Of a stretch of 64,000 nucleotides of DNA, positions 23,733-34,220 are shown in pieces. The number at the start of each line of letters is the position of its first letter. Position 1 is the first letter of the stretch. This DNA comes from Gymnothorax reevesii. Lineage: Eukaryota; Chordata; Actinopteri; Anguilliformes; Muraenidae. The notes under the pieces are model-generated. The model had not been told where the DNA came from, ran no database searches, and was given only the letters and a program-made list of their open reading frames with translations. The stretch lies in assembly GCA_029721435.1 (NCBI GenBank), contig CM056580.1:22872367-22936366 (forward strand). Direction: 5' to 3'. A program made the position numbers and the translations under genes.

Positions 23733-25139
23733 TTAGCAAAGAATTGTTCATTCTGTACAGTGCATGACCAGCAGGTGCCCAGTAAAAAATAATTATTGCC
23801 GCGCCTCTCTCTGCCCAGTCATCCTCAGTTGAAAATATATTCAAACCACAGACATTCACACCTGGCTCAGGAACCTTTATCCACTCAGATTTTATTTTCT
23901 CCTAATTAGTGCTGCCTCCGAAGTAAAAGTGGGGTAGAAAATCCACAACTCTCAGTCCTTGAGGACCATTATTTGAATGGCAGGGCTCTAGAACGAGGCA
24001 TAAGAAACCCAAACAATTCCAAGGGCCTTGAGTGACAGAGGCACTCAAAGTTCTGCACAGTGAAGTGAGGAGGCCTGAGGTGTCGGGCCTGATATGTAAA
24101 ATCATAATATGTGACCTCAGATCCTCAGGGGTGCTTTAGTGAACCCGCTAAATAATTGATAAGGTTGCTAATCACAGGGCACGCCTTTCAGTAAAAAAAA
24201 ATAAAAACAGATGGAGAGCACAGGACAGAATAAATTTCACATGGTAAACGAAGCCCATAACCTGAGATAGTTGAGGTTTCTCAAACCCATATCCTGGAGG
24301 ACCACTGCAACTCCTTGTCTTGGATGTGTTCTTGATTTTTATCCATTTCCAGCCAATGAGTCAGCGTACTTGGCCATACTTGGCCATAGAAGCCTGTATT
24401 GGCCGCCACATGAAAGGAAAGCGCAACAAATCTGAATCCGTGAATATCTAGCACTGCAGGTTGCGACACCCAAAAAAGTTGCTCAGGATCATTGTATGGT
24501 GGGGCTTGACAGTAAGTGGACTTTAATATGACAGTAACATCTTCCCCTGGATTGTAATACCCTGCTCTGTTACGACTGTGGATATTAGCTAAATCCAAAT
24601 ATAATTAAAGGTAAGGACATCTTAAATTGTCAGCTCTGGTTTAAAGAAACTTAAATAGCCAAGAGGGAGAACTAAATGTCTTTGTTCAACATTACAGAAT
24701 ACAAGCTCAGATATAATCAGTGAATAACTGTATATTTCACACCAAACAGCAGAGAATCATATTTCTTATAAAATGCGCGTTAGAATGCGACCGTGGTAGG
24801 TGCAATCTTTTAGAAGTCATTATCTCGTCTGGCTTCCTCTGATAGCAGCAGTTCTTTTCTAATTTGTGCTTGAAAATCCATGCCCTACCCTTAATGCTTT
24901 TCCAAGGTGATTAACAATGTGCTCCCAAGCTGTCGAAGATTCGAAGCCTTGCGAGAATGAACGAGGGCAACATGAGATTTTACAGCACTATTCACTATCA
25001 CTATTCACTATATTGTGAAAAAAAACATATATGGCAATTCAGGCCTAAGTAATACACCTGACGTCTACCTGCATATGTTTACATGCCTTACTATGCATCT
25101 CCAAGGATTTCAAATGTCGTGTGCACTACAGAACAAAAT
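23733..25139. other. Upstream region of the ssbp gene, no recognisable gene
   Basis: Two stretches (23930-24110 and 24270-24600) begin or end with phrases such as CCTGGAGGACCAC that recur at the ends of fish repeats. The minus-strand frame at 24598-24281 (105 codons) lies in the second of these and has no family signature. Confidence 0.35.
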
Positions 25140-25687
25140 GCGTAATACTGGGCATCTCAGTGCGTGCGCGCTGCACTAGGGGCATGACAGCAGAGGGTGG
25201 GATTGCCTTTGAAAGGAACAGCCAGTTGTTTAAAATCCTACTCGGACGGTTTCAAATTCCCCTTGCGCTGGGGGAGGAGAAATGAGAGAGAGACCGAAGG
25301 GAGGGTGTGAGTGAGAGAGAGAGAGAGAGAGGGAAATGGGAGAGCGAGGGAGCGAGAGAGGCCGTGGATGTGCGCCTGTGCTTCGGAGAAGAGAGATCGC
25401 AAGAGGCGCGCGTTCCCAGCGAGCACAGCCAAGGCGGTCTGAAAGACACAACGCGGAGACGGGAGAGGGAGGGAGGCGGTTGGGGGTGTGTTGCAGTGGG
25501 GGAGTTGTTAGGAAGGGCGGAGCAACCAGACTGTCAATCTCAGCGGTTACCACCGCGAATGGGCGTTCTCGGCCAGCGGGACACCCAATGGAAAGTGACG
25601 CTCCTTGTGTCGCTATGGTGACGGGGTTGTGCCCAGGGTGGCTGTGATGGGTTGACAGGTGCGTGACAATCGGAGCTCTCTGCAAGC
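25140..25687 (+). promoter_or_regulatory. ssbp: CpG-rich promoter and 5' UTR of the ssbp-family gene
   Basis: CpG density rises sharply from about 25140 (GTGCGTGCGCGC) and stays high to the start codon. There is no canonical TATA box. A purine-rich GAGA tract at 25268-25345 and GC-rich segments at 25400-25500 are typical of a CpG-island promoter with dispersed starts. The last 440 bases before the ATG are probably transcribed 5' UTR; the exact start cannot be set. Long open frames on both strands here are a consequence of GC content. Confidence 0.75.
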
Positions 25688-25743
25688 ATGTACGCCAAAG
25701 GCAAGAGTAACAACGTACCGTCCGACAGCCAAGCAAGGGAAAA
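25688..25743 (+). CDS. ssbp: SSBP2/3/4-family single-stranded DNA-binding protein, coding exon 1
   Basis: The exon encodes MYAKGKSNNVPSDSQAREK, with the last codon split two bases into the exon. This is the N-terminus of the SSBP family, whose next exon starts the LUFS/LisH domain that lets the protein bind LDB1 (and, through it, LIM-homeodomain complexes) in the nucleus. The ATG is the family start and the split at the Lys codon matches the family exon boundary. GTAAGT follows directly at 25744. Paralogue: DSQ instead of DGQ argues against SSBP3; MYAKG resembles SSBP4 while KSN resembles SSBP2, so SSBP4 or SSBP2 is likely but not settled. No second exon is seen to the end of the window, so intron 1 exceeds 38 kb. 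The exon is intact. Confidence 0.9.
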
Positions 25744-25749
25744 GTAAGT
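25744..25749 (+). other. ssbp: Splice donor of ssbp exon 1
   Basis: GAAAA is followed by GTAAGT, a consensus U1-type donor, at the conserved family boundary. Confidence 0.85.
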
Positions 25750-27502
25750 TTTATTTATGGGGGGGAAATATATTAAAGACAGTGCGCCAGCGGGGCGGCC
25801 AGACGCTTAGCTTCAGTGGAAAGGCGAAGTGCTCTCTGTAATAGTAGCTGTAGCGGGAGTACTGTATTGCCTTTGGAAAGTTGTTATTGTCAATTGCTAG
25901 CGCTGGTCAAAAAGGAAACTTAGCAATCTTTATGTGGACTTTGTGAGATCTGCTGTTTTGGGAAGGGGGAGACAACCAAACAGAATTGCATCTTGCAAAC
26001 CAGAGATTTAGATAACCTTGTCAGTGGGAATTTTTGCACTAAACAGCAGCATTTATTGGCGTGTTGGTTTTCAAAATTTGCTATATTGCAACATTGATGT
26101 CCAAATTGTGACATTCAAAGCAACGTTAACGTCGTCTACCAGTTGTATCGCAAGTTGTTTGCCCTCGATGAGGAATATTATAGGCATTATACATGAGTTT
26201 AAAATGTAACTAGTTCGTTGATGCTGATGTTTCGGAGACGAGTCGCTGAGTCTGTGAACTTTTCCTTTCAAGATCGGGACGGCTGCTTTTAATTTTGTGA
26301 CTAAGTAACGAATTGGCGAACGAAATTAAAATCTCAACACGTCCAACTGTCTCCAGATGGTTAACTGCTCGATCTTTATGTTGCATGTGCGATTAGTAAC
26401 GTGTCCTTGCTATTTTGCGAGCGAAACACGAAGGATGGACAAGTTCGGTTGGTTACGACTAGCAGCCTTATTTCACTTGCAGTAAATTATGCAGCTTTTG
26501 GCTAACGTTACTGTGTTTTGCTTTCATTCATGTATTTATTCGGGTGTTTGTTTTTAAGTTATTGTAAATCAGTCAGTGCAACATTGCATGGTTTTGCTCT
26601 ATCAGATGCCTATTTACATTATTAGCCAATCCCAGCATCACTTTAGTCCGTGCCTAGAAGGGACAATTGAATGAAGTAGCAGACGTGTTTACTTACTGTA
26701 TCCGAGCGAAATGGTTTTGGATGTAAATCCTACTGCTGGTGCAGCCGTACACGCTGAGAAGTTAGCGGTGCAATGTTTTATCTTCATTTTCTGGGAAGCG
26801 AGAACAGGCAGTGTTGCCTCCTGATACGAGCAGTGCGCCCGTTTCCATTGGTGCAGTTAAAGACAAACGGATAACTATGCGCACGGAAACATTACAGAGC
26901 CCTGTCCACTTATTCACGCACAGGAAAACACCGGCTGTGACAAGGATAGAAATATTCGATCAGGAGAGCTTTGTTGAATTGCCTTTGTCGCTCAAAATGT
27001 TTTTTTTTTAAATCACCTGAAGAAATGGCCTCATCGGGTTTAGCTGTGACTGGTTCTGTTATCATGCCAAAGCTATTGAGTGACATTACTCTACATGGTC
27101 CATGGAGGTTGTCAGATGTTGTGCAGTGCACTTTGACGTGTTTTCAGACTTCTGACTTTATTACAGATTCGCTGCATTTAAAATGAAAGAAGAGAACTTC
27201 GAATGAAGGGGTCAATGGAGAAACACACATACAGTATCATAGCGCATTTCAGTCGAGATCAAATCTAGACTGATGCTCTGAGACAGAAGTTTGGCAGAAT
27301 GACGTCGGCTGTTTTGTCAGTCTCATTTAGTTTGCTTGACATCTTAACACATTTCCACACTGAATTGTGAATTGGTAATGACACTGGTTGGCAATATTAC
27401 TAAAAAATAAAACTTTTAAAAACGAGTAACTTTGAAGTAGACGTATCATCGACCTGAATGTATTGCGAATCGGTTTTCTTGAATTATCATTGAGCTGTAA
27501 AA
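25750..27502 (+). other. ssbp intron 1, promoter-proximal part
   Basis: The first kilobase keeps moderate CpG content. No exon-like frame or repeat family recognised. Short frames are not supported by any protein similarity I know. Confidence 0.5.
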
Positions 27503-27568
27503 TACAACAACAGCAACAACAACAACAATAAGAATAATAATAACAACAACAATAGTATTATTATTATA
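27503..27568 (+). repeat. (CAA)n/(TAA)n simple repeat
   Basis: Alternating CAACAA and AATAAT units, ending in TATTATTATTAT. Confidence 0.9.
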
Positions 27569-27959
27569 AAGTGGATAGATTTATTACTTCATCAATGTAT
27601 TAGTTGATAGAAATTTAAATAACGTAGTATCTTCCTCTTCGCTGATTTGTTGATTGTTTCAGAAGAAGGAAGTCGTGACATGTTTGCTTTATTATTGTTC
27701 ACCGGTACCCTATTGTTCCTTGGACGCCTCACATTAATGTGCCCTCACTTGAAAACAACTTTTCAGAGGCACAACAGCAGCACTTTCCTTTCTAACAATG
27801 AATCTAGTGCTGACTAGTGCATGTGAATGTAGTAACGCTTTGGACTCCAAATTCTTGTGTTACAAGGCTTGGGTGGGATCTTAAGAAAGTATGCTATTCA
27901 GTCTTATTTTGGATTGCTTTTTTTCCCATTGTTATCATAATCTGAGTTGCTCCAGCACA

Positions 27960-29222
27960 TTGGTTTTCAAATTCAGTCTTGGGGGACCCCTGTGTATTTT
28001 GTTTTTTTTCCAGCAACAATTGCAATCTTTGGATTTTAACAAGCTGTTACTTTTTGTTAACTAGGTGCATTTATGTATAGAGCGGTTATTCATCCTCTTA
28101 AGCCCCATTTTGACAGATCCAGACCTAAAAGAGTAAAAACTTTATATTGACATTGTGATGCACTGATGAACCAAACCTTTAAAAGCACTCACAGTTGCAG
28201 CAAAAAAAAAAATGTTGTCCATCTCATAACAACGGCACATGTCCATAACTGCAGAAGATCTTAGACGGTAAGGGAACAGTCGGTTCTCGTGTTCAAGGTG
28301 TTGGATGTGGGAGAAAAAGGAACTGAACAACTTTGACAAGAAGCAAATCGTTATGGCCTGTCGAGTGGGTCTGAGCATATCTGACATGGGGTGCTTCCTA
28401 TCAACAGATGTGAGAACCTACTCACAGTAGTCCGAGGAGAGACCAAGCATGCACCAGGGATAGGGTTTTGGCTGCTTAAGACTCATTTGCACAAGGGCTA
28501 TGAAGGCTATCTCGACTGGTCTAAATCAACAGAAGGGCGACCGGCACAAGTTGCTGAGAATTCAAGTAATATTTACATTAGGAATGAATCACAACACACA
28601 GTATATCATACTCTGCGGTGTATTGCTCTTTCTAGCTCTCACACCAGTCGAAGTGTCCGCTCTAACCCCCTGTTAGCCACTTAAAGTGCCCCCAATTGGC
28701 ACCTGAGCGTCAGAACTGAACCTTGGTGCAGTTGAAGAAGGTCGCCTGGTCCAGTGAGTCCCATTTTCTTTTACTATGTGCTTCGCCCGGGTACCTGTGC
28801 ACCAGTTACCTGGGGAAGAGATGGCATCAGGATGCACTGTGGGATGAACACAAGCTGGTGGAGGGAGTGTGATGCCCAGGTGAATTTTCTGCTGGGAAAC
28901 CCTGAGCTTGGGAATTTATGTGATGTCATTTTGATGGAGTTGTTTTGGCAGCACAAAGGTGTTTGGTCACCTGCTTTGAAGCTTACTGATTTTCTCACTG
29001 GCTTATTTGAACTTAAGAAACACAGTATGTTCAAGGGTGTTTTATTCTTCATGGCTCACTTGGATATTTCTGCCAAAATAAGGCTTAAGATGGTGAATAA
29101 CTGCTTTAAACATGAAATGCACTATATTGGGACAAATTCAAAGCTTATGAAAATCGTACCAATAGAACTGTGGCTGTCACATTCGCTAGCCTGTACACAA
29201 GGTGCCCTGGAGTTTGGGAAAC
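27960..29222. mobile_element. Non-autonomous TIR element, copy 1 (interrupted by Tc1 fragment)
   Basis: The left end TTGGGGGACCCCTGTGTATT and the right end, read in reverse (CAGGGCACCTTGTGTACAGG), are the terminal repeats seen more clearly in copy 2 (44319-45040). Inside, ATTTTAACAAGCTGTTACTT, ATTTAGAGC-like and TATGTTCAAGGGTGTTTTATTCTTCATGGC segments match copy 2 in the same order. The middle is replaced by a Tc1-like fragment (28260-28950). Two independent copies with the same ends and interior establish this as a repeat family. It has no coding capacity, and the superfamily is unknown. Confidence 0.7.
28260..28950 (+). pseudogene. Tc1-like transposase fragment (family 3)
   Basis: Plus strand. 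AACTTTGACAAGAAGCAAAT and GTGGGTCTGAGCATATCTGA match the N-terminal DNA-binding region. GAATTCAAG, then CACAACACACAGTATATCAT match the second helix-turn-helix. GAAGAAGGTCGCCTGGTCCAG encodes KKVAWSS..., where the first catalytic Asp (WSDES in relatives) is now Ser. CTGGGGAAGAGATGGCATCAGG and CTGGGAAACCCTGAGCTTGG continue the catalytic domain to about 28950. The second and third catalytic blocks are absent. Many stops and indels are present. This fragment lies within the TIR element copy 1, so it is the younger of the two. Confidence 0.75.
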
Positions 29223-29720
29223 ACTGCTGCACCACATAACCTTCTCATGAACAAATGGATTGCATTTTAAAACGAAAGCTGTGCAAGTCATCCCAAAAGC
29301 AGATAAAGTTGTGCATCACCTCCTGTTTGATGCTGGGAGTGTACGACAGATGACTCAGCTCTCAATTCTGGAAGAATTGGGACAATGTGGGAAATGTAAA
29401 TAAGAATAGCAGGCAGTAATTTGTAAATCCCTTTTAACTTGTATTCAGTTGTAAAAAGTAAAAAGAAAAAATGGTAAAATTTAACTCCTCATCTCATTTT
29501 TGAAAACAGCTGTTTTGTGGGATCATGTCCGCAGCAAGTTCCAGTGAGTTGGGACATATCCCTTCTGTTGCTGAAATTCAGTAGTTGTTTTGGAACTGAG
29601 GAAAGTTGTTTCAGTTTAATTTCTATTCTTGTATGGACTTCAGGGTGGTCAACAGTCTGGGGTCACTGTTTCTGTGTACTGCGCTTCATAATTTTACAAG
29701 TTTCCAATAGGTGGCAGGTC

Positions 29721-29962
29721 TCCTGTGATCTGGAAAAACCTAGTGAGTTTATCAGTGGCAAGTGTCTCACAAATGAACAAACACTTTTAGATCCTTGACT
29801 TTTCCTAACTGAAAAAAATAAACGAAACATTATTTTGACAGTTCAAATAACATTGATAGCTTGTGTTTTAAGATTTTCACGACTCTGAATTATTGCAAAT
29901 GAGGGTGAAACTCACTTCCTACCTAGAGTGACATTTGTACTAGGTTTTTCCAGATCGCAGGA
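29721..29962. mobile_element. 242-bp MITE nested in ISRm11-like copy C
   Basis: CCTGTGATCTGGAAAAACCT at the left (29721-29744) pairs with AGGTTTTTCCAGATCGCAGG at the right (29939-29962) over 24 bases with one mismatch. The surrounding transposon sequence (ACAAGTTTCCAATAGG before; GGCAGGCAGGCCAGTCTAG after) joins if the segment is removed. No coding content. Short AGGTC words on both sides may be the target duplication. Confidence 0.75.
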
Positions 29963-30365
29963 GAGGTCCAGGCGGCAGGCAGGCCAGTCTAGTACTCCCA
30001 TTCAGTGACTACAAAACCATGCTGTTGTAATGCGTGCAGTGCAGTGTGGTGTAATCCTGCTGGAACTTGGAAAGGGTGTGCCTGAAAATGATAACATCTG
30101 GAAGGCATATATGAAGTTCCAAAATGAATCCATTCTTTGTCAATTTAGCCTTCTCAGATGTGCTAGTTGACCATGTTTAGTGCACAAATGACAGACAGCA
30201 CAGACCATGACAGACATGGTCTTTTGTACATGATGCTGATAACAGTTGTGATTGGCCACTCTCCTTTTTGGCCCTGAGTATGATGTCTATTGAAGTTGAA
30301 GAAGAAGTTGAAAGACGGATTGTTCAAACCACTGCACTCCTTTTCACTTCCTCATCAGTCCATGG

Positions 30366-31649
30366 CTGTGTCAGAAATTACTCACTCATTCACTGCTCTC
30401 TACTCACTATAAAGGGGAATCATATGTAGGTGACTATATAGTGAGCTCATTGGAAGAGGGAAGACACACTTTCGGACACTACCCGGCTCGTTTCGTCATG
30501 GCTGTTCATTGCGTCATTGCTGTCACAAAATTAAATCATACCTGTTCAACTTCAGCTGAAGGATTTGGACATATTTTTGTAATAAATGAACGGAGTATAT
30601 TTCCCTCCGTGCTTGTATTTATCGTTACTGTTTAAATAATAAAATTTGCTTTAATTTTTTAATATCATCCTCTATTTTTTGTCCCTTTACTCATCATTAT
30701 TCATTTTAATTGTCCCTAAATGCCCGTTTGAAATCTCTCTCTCATCTTTACATTGTGATGTGAATAGAGGCCACTAGATGGCAGAATTCACCTTTCTTTT
30801 ATTAAGCCCAGACTGGAGCTAGGTTTAGACATGTCCTGGACATGTCTGGAGCAAGTCCCCGAAAATTAAAAAAAAAGGTCTTAATGTGGGTGGGGTCTGG
30901 AAAAGAGTATATAAGGAAAAGAATTGAGACAGTAAAGTAGTAGGAGAAATTGCAAGAAGAAGGATACGTGTGACCAGACCTGTCATTTCTGTTTGGGACC
31001 TGTGAAGTTTCTTTTGTGGATTTTTGCCTGTGTTAGAGCATTTTTCTCACCCAGGACATCACCAAGCCACCCCACCAAAACAAGGGACTGTAAATATTTC
31101 TGTTTTTTTTTTTTTCAATCTTGGTCTTAGTTGTAGCTAGTAGTTTAAGTCTTTGTTTGTTCATTAAATGTATCTAAGTTTTTAAAACTGTGTCTGTCAT
31201 CCCTTGCTGTTGCTGTTATGTTGTAAATGTAATAACAAATTGGGGCCATAGCACCATTACGTGCACTGTCCTTAATGAAATATCCCGTGGAATACAAACG
31301 GGTCTCCTGTGCTGGTCGGTTTCCAATTAAAAAAAAAAAAAAAAAACATTTTCGCGCCTGAAGTTGAATAAATTTCTCGTGCCTGTTTTCACAAAGTAAA
31401 ATAAACCGAACTCCGTTGATTAAACGCAGCTCTTTTGGAGCTTTTCGGTTTATGTGGAGTGCATGATTGGACGTATAGCTGGGTTAGTGACCATCGGATT
31501 TTCACTACATTTTGCGGTGGATTGTGGGATGTAATGAGTTCACTACGCAGGGGATAATAATTCTGACAAACAATTCGAACAGCACTACAATATGGCGAAC
31601 CCACTATATAGTGCACTATGTAGTGAGTAGTGAGTGATTTCGGACACTG
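30366..31649. mobile_element. 1.28-kb TIR element nested in ISRm11-like copy C
   Basis: The left end CTGTGTCAGAAATTACTCAC and the right end, in reverse, CAGTGTCCGAAATCACTCAC are terminal inverted repeats, followed inward by CACTATA/TATAGTG motifs. This is the CAGTGTCCGAAATC end familiar from fish DNA transposons. CCATG occurs on both flanks. The interior has no transposase and includes an LTR-like segment (30754-31237). Confidence 0.75.
30754..31237 (+). mobile_element. Possible solo LTR inside the 1.28-kb TIR element
   Basis: The segment begins TG and ends CA, has a TATA box (TATATAAGG at 30908-30916), a downstream pyrimidine/T-rich stretch and an ATTAAA poly(A) signal at 31163, in the order expected for U3-R-U5. 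AATTGGGGCCATAGCACC after it resembles a primer-binding region, which would argue for a 5' LTR remnant. No 5-bp target duplication was found, so this is tentative. Confidence 0.3.
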
Positions 31650-32586
31650 CCCATGTCTGTCCGATGAGCTTGAGCCAAAACATGTCAGTGGTGTTTTTGA
31701 ATGGTGTTTGTGTATGGCTTCCTCTATGAGGCTTTCCTCAGTTGAGTCTGAATTTGCACTTGATGACACTCAATCATAATTGAATCATCTGTTATGTATT
31801 CACCTCTTTGCCTGTGAAATATTCCAAATGGGTGTTTTTCTGAAGATTCCATGAATTTCCCAGTTTTTCCATTTCCCCGTGCAGATGACTGTGGATCACT
31901 TGCAGGCATGAAATTCAATATTCTCGAATATTTGCGATAATCAATATCGTGATAAGGTGAAACGTATGTTTTTCTTTGTGCTGTTTTCAACTAAATTTGC
32001 AGTAGTTGTTTAGTCGTCACTTCTTCTTGGTGAAGACGGAAGTACATTGGCTAACTTGTGTTTCCTATATTCGATTGAAGGGAAATTCACACAGTTTTAG
32101 GCAAGATATGCCATGTCTTTAATGATCCCCTCATGGTCACTGCTGCAGGTGGATCACCTGGAGGACTGCTAGGATGACAGAGTTCACCAGGATAAAGTAC
32201 TCATGACTTTGTCATTAATAATTTGTGAAAAGCTAAATAATGTGTGAATTCAATCTTGTGCATTGAATTGCAAATCACCTGGATGTTGATGGACTGCTTA
32301 TTCTCACAATTTAAATTCATGAAAGCATTCAGTGAAGGGGCACATAGTTGGACGGGTGTGCAACCGATTGTACTCACCATTCTGACATATTTTTTTAATA
32401 TCTCAATTTACGCAGTCTGTCACACTGTAATCTTTATTTTTAATTGTTAGTATGTCGATGCACTGCTGCTCATTCCTGTGTGTATACGTTCATTGTGGAC
32501 TCCCTACAGGGTCGCGTAATATCATCTTAGTAATTTGCCCTTAAAATAGCAGTTAAAAACTGACAATTTACTTTAGACCAGGTTTT

Positions 32587-32866
32587 TGCGTAATGGTGAA
32601 TTTCACCGGACTTCTCACGCTTTTGTTTACTCAGGGGTTGGAAGCAATGCATGTATTTCATTATCGTTTAAATTGTTTAAGTAAAATTAGATCATTTTAA
32701 ATGTCTTTATGCAGTTCCATTGCTTCCAGTGATCTTATTTCATTAAAACAATTTAAACGATCGAGAAACACATGCATTGCTTCCGACTCCTGAGTAAACA
32801 AAAGTGTGAGAAGTCCGGAGTCATGATCTGTTTCCAATTACTGGAGGTGAAATCCAACATAACGCA
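32587..32866. repeat. Long palindrome with about 90-bp arms
   Basis: The left arm 32587-32694 and the right arm 32730-32866 are reverse complements: GGACTTCTCACGCTTTTGTT pairs with AACAAAAGTGTGAGAAGTCC, and GGAAGCAATGCATGT with ACATGCATTGCTTCC. The loop is about 35 bases. A 27-base insertion in the right arm (with TCATGATCTGTTTCCAATTA) interrupts the outer pairing, after which GGTGAAATCCAACATAACGCA still pairs with the left. No protein coding. It could be a foldback element or a local inverted duplication. Confidence 0.85.
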
Positions 32867-33139
32867 TGTGAAACTGATAAGCTCCATGCACAAAGACTTC
32901 AATTCCGCGTGAGAATCTCTTACATCGGCATTGATTGAATAATTGCTGACTACAGCAGGGGAATGTAAATATGCCACTCAAACTGACGCCGAATGCGTGA
33001 GAGTTGACAGGTATGCGTTATTAATGAATACTGGCAACACCTGATAATGTAGAGAGTTTTTGGAGCTTCCGTATTAGTAATTTAAATGAATGATTGGAAA
33101 CAGGTCATGACCAATCATTATTCTTAAGGGATGGTTTGA

Positions 33140-33328
33140 GCTTCCCCTATTGCCAGTTCACCAGCCATCACTGCCGTGGAGCAATTTTGGGTTAAGGACT
33201 TTGCTCAGGGGTCTAATGGCAGAGTTGTTTCTTAAATTTGTCTGAATCTTAAGTCCCACCTGGGACTGAAACCAGCGATTCATCGGCCATTAGGTAAGCA
33301 ACCTGCCACTCTGCCACCATGCCGCCTA
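33140..33328 (-). mobile_element. tRNA-derived SINE
   Basis: Read on the minus strand from 33328: GGCGGCA is followed by TGGCAGAGTGG, which fits the RNA polymerase III A box, and about 30 bases on by GGTTTCAGTCC, a B box with 9 of 11 consensus positions. The body continues with CCCCTGAGCAAAGTCCTTAA and CCCAAAATTGCTCC, a phrase common in fish SINE bodies. It sits in the 5' non-coding part of ISRm11-like copy C. SINEs of this kind are moved by LINE proteins. Confidence 0.6.
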
Positions 33329-33685
33329 GTTAAAATAATTAGCAGTGAGTAGTTCCAACAGGTGTATTTTTTAGCATCATAGACTTTTCTAGTCTCTTGT
33401 TAACCCTGTTCTAACTTTTTTTGTAATGTTTTGCAGTCATTAGATTCAAAATTTTTCAAAAAACAATAAGATTTCAGTCTCAACATTAGATATGTTGTCT
33501 TAAATATTGGGTATAAATGCATATTGATTTGCATATTGTTGCATTCTGTTTTTAATTAAATTTTCCTCTGCATCCAAACTTTTTTGGAAACGGGGTTGTT
33601 CACTGACATATGGATGTTGTGGCCTTATAATTTAAGTTATAAGGCTTTTAGCTTTAGGATTGTCATCCCTGCATTGCCTGGTGTA

Positions 33686-34218
33686 GATACAGTCGGCAAC
33701 AACGAAAATGCCCACAAACGTCACATCTGGTTAGAGCCGAGGGGAAAAACAATCCTGACCCCCCGTCCGCGGTAATGTAAAAATGCGGAATTTGAACATG
33801 TTCTCCTAATGCTAAGACCTTGTCATGACGTACTTTGAGTCGCTATTGCCTGCTGACAAGGATCGATATATTAAAAAATTAAATATACTGGGGTTGAATT
33901 GTTGTCCATACGTTTTAAAAGACTGGGCGAATGAACTGACTCAGTGGCCTGCAGACATATACGTACTGTTGTGGGGTCCCGCCATAATCTGCCAAACTCG
34001 TTCTCTCTTCTGATAGCTTGAAGCCATTTTGTCCTCTTTTGTGGTTTCATTTTATTATTTGGTAAAATGTAAAACTTTAATTGTTGATTATTTTTTGTTT
34101 ATTTGCGGTGCAAAAGGGCACACTGCAGCTCTTCGACATTATGGCTAATGGCAGAGACCGGTTTGTTTTCCCTCTCGGCTCTACTTTCGTGGGCGTTCCC
34201 TTTGTTGCCGACTGTATC
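33686..34218 (+). mobile_element. 533-bp TIR element carrying a coding fragment (IS4EU/ISL2EU-like?)
   Basis: The left end GATACAGTCGGCAACAACG (33686) and the right end GTTGCCGACTGTATC (34218) are inverted repeats extending about 60 bases (AGAGCCGAGGGGAAAAACAA on the left; TTGTTTTCCCTCTCGGCTCT on the right). The flanks give a 2-bp duplication, TA (or AT if the element begins at ACAGTCGG). It contains the start of a YqaJ-type coding sequence (see the next entry). A 2-bp duplication with a YqaJ-type partner gene is the known arrangement of the IS4EU/ISL2EU superfamily; the assignment is inference. It is a deletion derivative. Confidence 0.65.
33825..34013 (+). pseudogene. N-terminal fragment of a YqaJ-nuclease-type transposon protein
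   Basis: The frame opens with MTYFESLLPADKDRYIKKLN and continues to WANELTQWPADIYV. The pattern, an aromatic residue followed by ADKDRY, a KKL segment, then W..E...WP and DIY, is the N-terminal module of the fish multi-copy proteins that later carry a YqaJ-like exonuclease domain. A few residues between WPA and DIY are missing compared with relatives and the text after DIYVLL is no longer recognisable, ending at a stop after 62 codons. The nuclease domain is absent, so only the first exon or its start was retained in the small element. The match is from memory of the family. Confidence 0.5.
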
Positions 34219-34220
34219 TA

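Larger units (their letters stand above)
29356..33598 (-). mobile_element. ISRm11-like element, copy C, expanded by at least four nested insertions
   Basis: The left end CAGCTCTCAATTCTGGAAGA with ATTGGGACAATGTGGGAAAT, and the right end TTTTTGGAAACGGGGTTG (33598), are this family's terminal repeats. The C-terminal transposase remnant reads on the minus strand at 29520-29700 (SSVPKQLL) and further remnants follow at 29975-30365 and 31650-31890. The 5' non-coding end is at 33330-33598 with a piece at 33104-33135. Between these lie unrelated segments listed separately: 29721-29962, 30366-31649, 32587-32866 and 33140-33328. Part of 31890-32580 is unassigned. The total of 4.24 kb, compared with about 1.6 kb for copy A, is explained by the insertions. 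This is the oldest element of the cluster. Confidence 0.7.

Noticed and set aside
24281..24598. A 105-codon minus-strand frame that looks protein-like
   Set aside because: It overlaps text resembling a fish interspersed repeat and has no domain or splice signals that I recognise.
25230..25736. A 168-codon minus-strand frame and several other open frames over the ssbp 5' region
   Set aside because: They follow from the GC- and GA-rich composition of the CpG island, have low-complexity Ser/Leu runs and no family similarity.
28391..29239. Plus-strand frames of 97 and 161 codons as host genes
   Set aside because: They are out of frame with or adjacent to the Tc1-like transposase remnant and the TIR element, and do not encode a recognised protein.
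33255..33328. A functional tRNA gene on the minus strand
   Set aside because: A- and B-box-like motifs are present but the cloverleaf stems do not pair and a SINE body follows.
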